This document shows positions 39,605-45,056 of a stretch of 45,056 nt of DNA, piece after piece. Positions within the stretch are counted from its first letter, which is position 1; every line of letters starts with the position of its first letter. The notes beneath the pieces were generated by a model. The model was not told the origin of the DNA. It ran no database searches and saw only the letters and a program-made list of their open reading frames with translations. The translations under genes were made by a program, and so were the position numbers. The stretch lies in the NCBI GenBank assembly GCA_021848045.1, contig JAJZNC010000001.1:1-45056 (forward strand), given 5' to 3'. Source of the DNA: an archaeon (lineage in GTDB: Archaea > Thermoproteota > Nitrososphaeria > Nitrososphaerales > Gagatemarchaeaceae).

Positions 39605-40498
39605 CTATTTCGAGCTCGCGGTGCCGAGGCTGTAGCCCTTGGCGAGGTACCTGCGTATCGCGAGGATCACTATGATCGCGGGGATCCACGCGAGGAACCC
39701 CGCCGCGTTGAGGTCGTCGAAGCTCACCTCCATGAAGCTGTTGGTGGTCTCGCCCAGACCGCTCCAGACCCCCACCGCGACGGTCTTCGTCACGGGGCCT
39801 GTGAGTATCTCCGAAATCGGGAACTCGTTCCAGATCAGGACGAAGGCGAAGAGCGATGTCACGACTATGCCCGGGATGACCATCCTGAGCGCGACCCTCC
39901 TGAATATCTGCCACTCGCTCGCCCCGAAGACCGCCGCGGCGTCGTAGACCTCCTTGGGGATGTCCGTGAAGAACCCCCTGAGCATCCAGACCACCATGGA
40001 GAGGATCGCCACCTCCTCTGCCAGGCCGACCCCGAGGTAGGTGTCCCACAGGCCGTTCCTCGTGAAGAAGATGTACAGCGGGACGATCAGCGCGAAGGGG
40101 GAGACCGCCCGGAGGGCGAGGAGCGTGTACGTGATGAAGCCCTTGCCCCTCACAGGGAGGCGGGCGAGCGCGTACGCCGCGGTCACTCCCGCGGCGAGCG
40201 CGACAGAGATGCTTATCGCCGCGATGAGCGACGTGTTCCCGAGGAGCCTGGGGAAGGCGACTATCTTTATCGCGTCGATGTAGTGGATGGGGGTGGGGTA
40301 TATCCCTCCGCTGTAGAACGGGACGCCCCCTATGCTGCGCACGGCCTTACCGGAGAAGAGCGGCGCGAGGTCGATCTGGTAGCCTTCCAGTGCCATGACC
40401 AAAATCGGCCAGAAGGAGTAGAGCGCCGCCAGCACGAGCACGACGTACGTCATCACGCTCCCGAGAGACGGGCGCCGCTTCTTCGTGTTCTGTCCCAT
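39605..40498 (-). CDS. Sugar-type ABC permease, MalG-like (left copy)
   Basis: Inner-membrane permease of 297 residues with six transmembrane helices. The ATPase-contact EAA loop is at about residues 190-210 (EVYDAAAVFGASEWQIFRRV). It lies 3 bases after the MalF-like gene and forms a heterodimer with it. It is a clear paralogue of 43593-44519: both share LEGYxIDL, VVWMLRGFF, DIP and LNAAGFLA. Substrate unknown. No ATPase of the MalK type is in the window. Confidence 0.9.
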   Translation of the reverse strand: MGQNTKKRRPSLGSVMTYVVLVLAALYSFWPILVMALEGYQIDLAPLFSGKAVRSIGGVPFYSGGIYPTPIHYIDAIKIVAFPRLLGNTSLIAAISISVALAAGVTAAYALARLPVRGKGFITYTLLALRAVSPFALIVPLYIFFTRNGLWDTYLGVGLAEEVAILSMVVWMLRGFFTDIPKEVYDAAAVFGASEWQIFRRVALRMVIPGIVVTSLFAFVLIWNEFPISEILTGPVTKTVAVGVWSGLGETTNSFMEVSFDDLNAAGFLAWIPAIIVILAIRRYLAKGYSLGTASSK

Positions 40499-40501
40499 CC
40501 C

Positions 40502-41407
40502 CTATCCGCCTCCTGAGAGCGGTAGCGCCCGCCCCATCATCCGGATGAGCACGAACGCGACGACGAGGGTCACCGCGAGGAGCGCGACCGCCACCGCGGA
40601 GACGAGGCCTATCGGGAACCCGTACTCGGGGATGAAGATCAGCTTGTACATGAAGAGGCTGAGGGTGTCGACAGGAGAGCCCACGTTGTACGGGTACCCG
40701 ACCCAGTTGGACCACGACAGTGGGATCGCGAACGAGCCCATCGCGTCGATCATCCTGAGAACTATGACGAACTGCATGACCGGGGACCGCAGGACCATCG
40801 GCAGCCCGACCATCCTGAACTTTTGGAGCGCGGACGCCCCGTGGAGCTCGGCGGCCTCGAAGATCTGGGGGGACTGGGAGTTGATTATGCTCAGGGCCAC
40901 GAGCATGACCAGCGGCGCCCACTCCCAAGCCTCGGAGAAGACCATCACCGGGAAGAAGAACCCGATGCTCAGCTCGTTGAAGTACGGCTGGTGGAGTATG
41001 AAGTGCAAGAACGACTGGATGTCGTCCCAGGTCGAGCTGGGGGACCAGAGGGTCCCGACGACGATCGGGGCGGTAGCGAGGGGAAAGACGTAGATCGCCT
41101 CGAAGTAGCCGCGCCCCCTCACCTTCTGGGTCACAAGGTAGGTGAGCCCGAGCCCCAGGGCGATGCATATCACCGTGCTCCCTATGGTGTACGCCAGCGA
41201 GACGGAGACAGCGGACCAGAACGACCTGTCCGTGAGCATCTGCGAGTAGTTGGAGAGCGACAGCTGGCCTGACGAGCCGGTCAGGCTCAGCCGGACCCCG
41301 TCCACGAGCGGGTAGAACTCCACCAGCGTGAGTATCGCCAGGAGCGGGACGAGCACGAGGTACCAGTACCTGTATGACTCGGCGCGGCGAGAGCTCTTCG
41401 CCATCAA
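40502..41407 (-). CDS. Sugar-type ABC permease, MalF-like (left copy)
   Basis: Permease of 301 residues with six transmembrane helices, EAA loop EAAELHGASALQKFRMV, and the periplasmic-type start VEFYPLVDGVRLSLT typical of family 1 sugar permeases. It shares PSSTWDDIQ and HFILHQPYFNEL with the paralogue at 42692-43588. The start is TTG 41407 or the adjacent ATG 41404. An AT-rich box (AAACCTTATTAG on the minus strand) lies about 45 bp upstream. It is divergent from the cupredoxin-like gene at 41585. Confidence 0.9.
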   Translation of the reverse strand: MMAKSSRRAESYRYWYLVLVPLLAILTLVEFYPLVDGVRLSLTGSSGQLSLSNYSQMLTDRSFWSAVSVSLAYTIGSTVICIALGLGLTYLVTQKVRGRGYFEAIYVFPLATAPIVVGTLWSPSSTWDDIQSFLHFILHQPYFNELSIGFFFPVMVFSEAWEWAPLVMLVALSIINSQSPQIFEAAELHGASALQKFRMVGLPMVLRSPVMQFVIVLRMIDAMGSFAIPLSWSNWVGYPYNVGSPVDTLSLFMYKLIFIPEYGFPIGLVSAVAVALLAVTLVVAFVLIRMMGRALPLSGGG

Positions 41408-41448
41408 GGGTACACCCTGCGACTCAGGACCGAAGTGGGGATTCAGAA

Positions 41449-41460
41449 CTAATAAGGTTT
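41449..41460 (-). promoter_or_regulatory. TATA-like box of the left MalF/MalG operon
   Basis: The minus strand reads AAACCTTATTAG, about 48 bp before the start at 41407, implying a leader of about 20 bases. Confidence 0.5.
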
Positions 41461-41547
41461 GGTCTGGCCTGGGCGGGCCGTAGCGCGCTCGCCCCTCGCG
41501 CGACCGGCGCGTGCCGGGAGGAGCGTCCCCGCTGCGAAGCGAGGCGC

Positions 41548-41559
41548 ACGCTTAAATCC
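41548..41559 (+). promoter_or_regulatory. TATA-like box of the left cupredoxin-like gene
   Basis: ACGCTTAAATCC is centred 31 bp before the TTG at 41585. Confidence 0.6.
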
Positions 41560-41584
41560 TGTCCAGGCTACGACTCGTGGCAGG

Positions 41585-42010
41585 TTGCACAGCGGCCGGG
41601 TGGCGATAGGAAGGACTATGGCCATAGTCCTCATCCTGGCGGTCGTGGTGGTAGCAGCGATTGGCGAGTATGCGCTCTCCCCTGGAGGCTCCGGCTCGGG
41701 GGCCGTCCAGGTGCAGTGGTCCCTCGTCGAGAGCGACCCCGTCAACCAGGTGGACGCCTTCGTCCCGATGAACATCACGGTACCCCACGACAGCACGGTC
41801 GCGCTGGCCATACAGAACGAGGACGATCAGAGCCGGACGTTCGAGATAAGCGCGTTCAACGTGACCGCGACGATACAGGCGGGCGCCACGGACCGGATGA
41901 CCTTCACTGTGGGGGGCCCCGGCACGTTCGTGGTCTTCGTCCCGGGGAAGCCCCCGTTCGAGGGCTTCAAGGCGAGCCCGGCCGTCACCGGCTACATCAT
42001 CGTGACGTAG
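41585..42010 (+). CDS. Cupredoxin-fold surface protein without copper ligands (left copy)
   Basis: A protein of 141 residues with one N-terminal transmembrane helix (about residues 13-28) and an outside beta-sandwich. The strands VPMNITVPHDSTVALAI and the GAT-RMTFT-GTF end follow the cupredoxin pattern. No cysteine is present and the usual His-Cys-His/Met copper site is absent, so it should not bind type 1 copper. It may be structural or bind another ligand. The start TTG is chosen from the TATA distance; the frame is open far upstream. It faces the MalF-like gene on the left, mirroring the gene at 42084-42515. Confidence 0.7.
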   Translation: MHSGRVAIGRTMAIVLILAVVVVAAIGEYALSPGGSGSGAVQVQWSLVESDPVNQVDAFVPMNITVPHDSTVALAIQNEDDQSRTFEISAFNVTATIQAGATDRMTFTVGGPGTFVVFVPGKPPFEGFKASPAVTGYIIVT

Positions 42011-42083
42011 GCCGAGTGAAGCTCGAGGCGTCTGACCCGCGTCGCTCGCTCGGGTTCCGACGATACAGGCGGCCACGGCCCCC

Positions 42084-42515
42084 CTAGCTTTGGATGACCG
42101 TCACGTTGAGTATCATGTCTTGGATGCTGTTGCATATGTTCCCATAGCCTCCCGTACAGTATCCTGGAGGCTGGGTGAACTCGTACGTCCCCGTCTGGTC
42201 GGGCGTGAAGGAGAGACGGTACGTCGCCCCTGGAAGAATCTTCCCGGTGTCTATGCCGAGCGCGGCCTGGACGAACCCGTGGGTGTTGTCGTCGGTGTTC
42301 AGGATCGCGAGGGTCACTTTCTGCCCAAGCTTCACCGTGATCGAGTTCGGATAGGGCCGGTCCACCGTCAGTCCCCCCTCGCCCCCTGTGATCTGGATGT
42401 TGATGACCACGCCGCCCGACGAAGACCCAGAGGTGAGCGCCCCACCGTAGTACTCGCCGACGGCCACGAGCGCCACCAACACCACAGCCGCAACTACGAT
42501 CGGTCTAAGCCGCAA
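42084..42515 (-). CDS. Cupredoxin-fold surface protein (right copy)
   Basis: A protein of 143 residues with an N-terminal helix (about 6-22) and an outside cupredoxin-like domain. The strands VKLGQKVTLAILN and ATYRLSFTPDQTGTYEF fit. H79 sits where the first copper ligand is expected, and C120, C128 and M134 follow the order of a CuA/COX2-type site, but the second His is missing, so copper binding is doubtful. The open frame runs up to 42656, but the TATA-like box at 42541-42552 points to TTG 42515. It faces the right MalF-like gene. Confidence 0.7.
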   Translation of the reverse strand: MRLRPIVVAAVVLVALVAVGEYYGGALTSGSSSGGVVINIQITGGEGGLTVDRPYPNSITVKLGQKVTLAILNTDDNTHGFVQAALGIDTGKILPGATYRLSFTPDQTGTYEFTQPPGYCTGGYGNICNSIQDMILNVTVIQS

Positions 42516-42540
42516 TGCCGCGAACCAGCCAGGGCGGAAT

Positions 42541-42552
42541 CCATCATAAAAG
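42541..42552 (-). promoter_or_regulatory. TATA-like box of the right cupredoxin-like gene
   Basis: The minus strand reads GACTTTTATGATGG-like sequence, centred about 32 bp before the TTG at 42515. Confidence 0.5.
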
Positions 42553-42657
42553 TCCTTCCCGGAGGTCGGACCTCCGCGCGCCCGTGGATTGCGGTCCCGC
42601 GGCCATGGGTGGTCCGGAACGCGCGCAGCCGGCGCCTGCGGAGACCGAGGCCGCAAA

Positions 42658-42670
42658 AAGTCATATATCG
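42658..42670 (+). promoter_or_regulatory. TATA-like box of the right MalF/MalG operon
   Basis: AAGTCATATATCG is centred 26-28 bp before the ATG at 42692. Confidence 0.6.
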
Positions 42671-42691
42671 TGGCGGAGCACGTTGAAGCGT

Positions 42692-43588
42692 ATGGGTGCG
42701 GAGACCCGGCAGGGGCGACGGGCCCGCGAATCTAGGCGCTGGTATCTCCTCTTCATCCCTCTATTCGTCGTCGTGGGCTTCGTCGAGATATACCCCCTGA
42801 TCGAGAGCCTCTACATCAGCCTCACCAACCTCAACGGAGGCGCGAGCCTGTCGAACTACGTGACCATGGTCACGACCCCGACGTTCTGGAACGCCCTCAA
42901 CATCTCCCTCCTCTACTCGCTCAGCAGCACGATCCTCGCCGTCCTCATCGGCATCGGGCTGACGTTCATCCTTACCCAGGAGCTGAAGGGGAAGGGGATC
43001 TTCGAGGCGATCTACATCCTTCCTTTGGCCGCCGCCCCCATAGTGGTCGGGGTCCTCTACTCGCCCTCGTCCGTCTGGGACGACATCCAACAGTTCTTCC
43101 ACTTCATACTCCACCAGCCGTACTTCAACGAGCTGACGCCCTCCTTCTACTTCCCCGTGATGTTCTTCTCCGACGCCTGGGAGTGGTCCCCCCTGATAAT
43201 GCTGGTCGCGCTAAGCATCGTGAACAGCGCCTCCAAGGAGGTCTACGAGGCCGCCGAGCTCCACGGGGCGTCCGCGCTCCAAAAGTTCAGGATGGTCACA
43301 CTTCCCGCCGTGTTCAGGTCGCCCGTGATGCAGTTCGTAGTGGTCCTGAGGTTCATCGACGCCATGAGGGCGTTCGAGGTCCCCCTTGCCTGGACCAACT
43401 GGCTGGGCTACACGAACACGCTGGGCTCCCCCGTGGACACGATAAGCCTGTACCTCTACAAGCTTCTCTACTCGTCCTCGCTGGGCTTCCCGCTCGGGGT
43501 CGTCTCGGCCGTGGCGGTGAGCCTGTTCGTGGTGACCCTAGTGGGGGCGCTGGTCCTGTTGAGGCTCATGAAGGCTGTGGGGGGTTAG
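42692..43588 (+). CDS. Sugar-type ABC permease, MalF-like (right copy)
   Basis: Permease of 298 residues with six transmembrane helices and the EAA loop YEAAELHGASALQKFRMV. It is a strong paralogue of 40502-41407. The start ATG is supported by the TATA distance; a TTG nine bases upstream is possible. The gene is divergent from the right cupredoxin-like gene and is followed after four bases by the MalG-like gene. Confidence 0.9.
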   Translation: MGAETRQGRRARESRRWYLLFIPLFVVVGFVEIYPLIESLYISLTNLNGGASLSNYVTMVTTPTFWNALNISLLYSLSSTILAVLIGIGLTFILTQELKGKGIFEAIYILPLAAAPIVVGVLYSPSSVWDDIQQFFHFILHQPYFNELTPSFYFPVMFFSDAWEWSPLIMLVALSIVNSASKEVYEAAELHGASALQKFRMVTLPAVFRSPVMQFVVVLRFIDAMRAFEVPLAWTNWLGYTNTLGSPVDTISLYLYKLLYSSSLGFPLGVVSAVAVSLFVVTLVGALVLLRLMKAVGG

Positions 43589-43592
43589 CGGG

Positions 43593-44519
43593 TTGGAGAA
43601 ACCTGTTGTCGACCAAGCCGAGGCACTCCGGAAGCGCGCTGCGTCCCGGCGGCGGCGGAGGATCCTCCTCTACGTTGCCGCCGTGCTGGCCGCGTTCTAC
43701 TCGTTTTGGCCGGTTATGGTCATGGGGCTGGAGGGGTACAACATCGACCTGGGGGTCATCATCGCAGGCGAGGCGTTCAAAACGACCACCCTCTACATCG
43801 GGGGCCTCCCCGTCAACGTGAAGGCGATAATTCCCACCGCATACTACTATCTGCAGGACCTGGGACTGGAGGCCTACCCCCGGCTCGTGGCCAACACTCT
43901 TATCGTCGCGGGCCTTAGCATAGGCCTCTCGCTGGCGGTGGGCATCCCTGTTGCGTACGTGCTCGCGAGGATCGAGGTGAGAGGCAGGTCGCTCATCTCG
44001 TACCTCCTGCTTGCACTCAGGACAATGTCCCAGTTCGTGGTAATCGTCCCACTGTACATCGCCTACTCCAGGCTAGGGCTCTACGACACGTTCACTGGGA
44101 TCGCCCTGGCGGAGCAGCTCATCATCCTGGCCGTCGTGGTCTGGATGCTCAGGGGGTTCTTCTCAGACATCCCAAGGGACATCTACGAGGCCGCGACCGT
44201 CTTCGGGAAGAACGAGTGGCAGGTGTTCAGGCGCGTGGTGTTCCCAATGGTCATCCCTGGGGTGGTGGTCACGACGATGTTCGCGCTCGTCTTGCTATGG
44301 AACGAGTTTCTCATAGCGGACACGCTTACTGGGGTCGCCACACGGACGGCCATGGTTGGGGTCTGGGAGGGGATGTCTATCAACCAGCTATCGTTCAACG
44401 CCCTCGCCTGGGACAGCCTCAACGCGGCCGGGTTCCTTGCGTACATCCCGGCGATCGTGGTCGTCCTGCTGATCCGAAGGTACCTCGCCAGGGGCTTCAG
44501 CCTGGGCGCCGCCCGCTGA
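43593..44519 (+). CDS. Sugar-type ABC permease, MalG-like (right copy)
   Basis: Permease of 308 residues with six transmembrane helices and the EAA loop IYEAATVFGKNEWQVFRRV. It is a paralogue of 39605-40498, sharing FWPVMVMGLEGYNIDL-type wording at the first helix. The TTG start follows the MalF-like stop by four bases. It is convergent with the LivK-like binding protein at the right edge, which may or may not be its partner. Confidence 0.9.
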   Translation: MEKPVVDQAEALRKRAASRRRRRILLYVAAVLAAFYSFWPVMVMGLEGYNIDLGVIIAGEAFKTTTLYIGGLPVNVKAIIPTAYYYLQDLGLEAYPRLVANTLIVAGLSIGLSLAVGIPVAYVLARIEVRGRSLISYLLLALRTMSQFVVIVPLYIAYSRLGLYDTFTGIALAEQLIILAVVVWMLRGFFSDIPRDIYEAATVFGKNEWQVFRRVVFPMVIPGVVVTTMFALVLLWNEFLIADTLTGVATRTAMVGVWEGMSINQLSFNALAWDSLNAAGFLAYIPAIVVVLLIRRYLARGFSLGAAR

Positions 44520-44521
44520 GC

Positions 44522-45056
44522 TCATGAAGTCTTGGATATCTGGTAGGAAGGGACGCTTCCCGGAGCGAACCTGATGCTCTTGATCAGCGTCAGCGGATAC
44601 GCGCTGGCCGTGGAGTTCAGCGGGCCGTTCTCGACTATGTAGAATGTCCCTACGGCAGAGCCTGACTGCCCTATGCTCAGCGTATTGCCGAAGGCGTCCT
44701 GTATGCTCGACCGTTTCATCGCCGCCATGAAGCTAACGCGGTCGAGGGTCTGGCCGCTCGACAGGACCTTTCCCATGGCGCCTATCATCATCTTCATCCC
44801 GAGATAGGGGTAGTAGTACGTGGGACCTATCTCGGCAGAGCAGAGCCCACAATACTTGGAAGAGTTCAGGGCGTAGTTGACGTAAGGCTGCAGGAGGCTC
44901 ACGAACGCGCTCGCGTTCGGATACCCTGCTGCCAGGGCACCGTCGAAGAGGGTCGCGCCTCTGATTCCAGAGGCTCCCACCCCGATCTCCCCGACCTGGT
45001 TGGTCGCAGATGTCACGAAGATCTGGCTCTGGTTGAAGCCGATCGAGAGCAGCGCC
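44522..45056 (-). CDS. LivK-like ABC solute-binding protein (5' part cut off by window)
   Basis: The reading frame is open through the right edge, so only the C-terminal 177 residues are seen. The text resembles a type 1 periplasmic binding protein as used for branched-chain amino acids, amides or other small solutes. It has IGPTYYYPYLGMKMMIGAM followed by TLDRVSFMAAMKRSSIQDAFGN, where LivK proteins carry the Y-D-A-V/AL-helix and the G-x-x-G-x-V/F-x-F end. A Cys pair CGLC is inside. The ligand cannot be read from this part. A GTG at 45016 is within the gene and not the true start. Confidence 0.7.
   Translation of the reverse strand, partial: ALLSIGFNQSQIFVTSATNQVGEIGVGASGIRGATLFDGALAAGYPNASAFVSLLQPYVNYALNSSKYCGLCSAEIGPTYYYPYLGMKMMIGAMGKVLSSGQTLDRVSFMAAMKRSSIQDAFGNTLSIGQSGSAVGTFYIVENGPLNSTASAYPLTLIKSIRFAPGSVPSYQISKTS

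Noticed and set aside
42658-42670. Bidirectional promoter serving both the right MalF gene and the cupredoxin-like gene
   Set aside because: The box is symmetric, but for the leftward gene no good start lies about 28 bp away; a separate box at 42541-42552 fits better.
1-45056. CRISPR array, insertion sequence or prophage
   Set aside because: No regularly spaced direct repeats, transposase, integrase or phage-type genes were seen.

Overview
The window looks like chromosomal DNA of an aerobic, GC-rich archaeon of the Thermoproteota/TACK group. Archaeal signs are an Lhr-type helicase, ribosomal protein eL13, a DUF929-type thioredoxin-fold protein, a half-size heme A synthase, BRE/TATA-like boxes about 26-31 bp before start codons (leaderless mRNAs), very frequent TTG starts, and a tRNA gene with bulge-helix-bulge introns. 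Aerobic signs are Fe/Mn superoxide dismutase, farnesylation and oxidation of heme, an 8-oxoguanine glycosylase and a PQQ-type dehydrogenase. A Nitrososphaeria-like lineage outside the classic ammonia oxidisers is my guess. The lineage cannot be fixed from this sequence alone.

Layout, 1-28 kb (housekeeping). An Lhr helicase (cut by the left edge) overlaps a DUF971 gene. Next come a flavin-binding PNPOx-like protein, a tiny Cys-rich ORF and a beta-hydroxyacid dehydrogenase. A tight operon of three MetE-like proteins plus an MTHFR-like protein (4.9-9.3 kb) probably makes methionine. It is followed by a sugar-nucleotidyltransferase, a purine operon (IMPDH, GMP synthase, adenosine deaminase), SOD, OGG, eL13 and a tRNA-Tyr with three introns. 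Two membrane proteins precede a heme A assembly cluster (19.3-21.8 kb: two membrane proteins, CtaB, CtaA). Then follow a Mut7-C protein, a glycosyltransferase, a ThiI-like protein, an AsnRS/AspRS-type synthetase, an FkbM methyltransferase and DUF929.

Layout, 28-45 kb (cell-surface and transport region). It holds small membrane proteins, an ABC-2 exporter (ATPase plus permease) and a second orphan permease copy. It also holds a Tat-exported sugar-type binding protein and a surface-anchored PQQ-type dehydrogenase with palindromes around its promoter and a two-tier terminator. The dehydrogenase lies between two paralogous two-TM genes. Last comes a mirror-image duplication of the module cupredoxin-like / MalF-like / MalG-like centred near 42.05 kb, then a LivK-like binding protein cut by the right edge. 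No MalK-type ATPase, transposase, CRISPR array, rRNA or replication origin was seen.

The most striking items are the tRNA-Tyr with three introns, the inverted duplication of the transporter/cupredoxin module, the triple-MetE operon, and the regulated dehydrogenase locus with its paralogous flanking genes.
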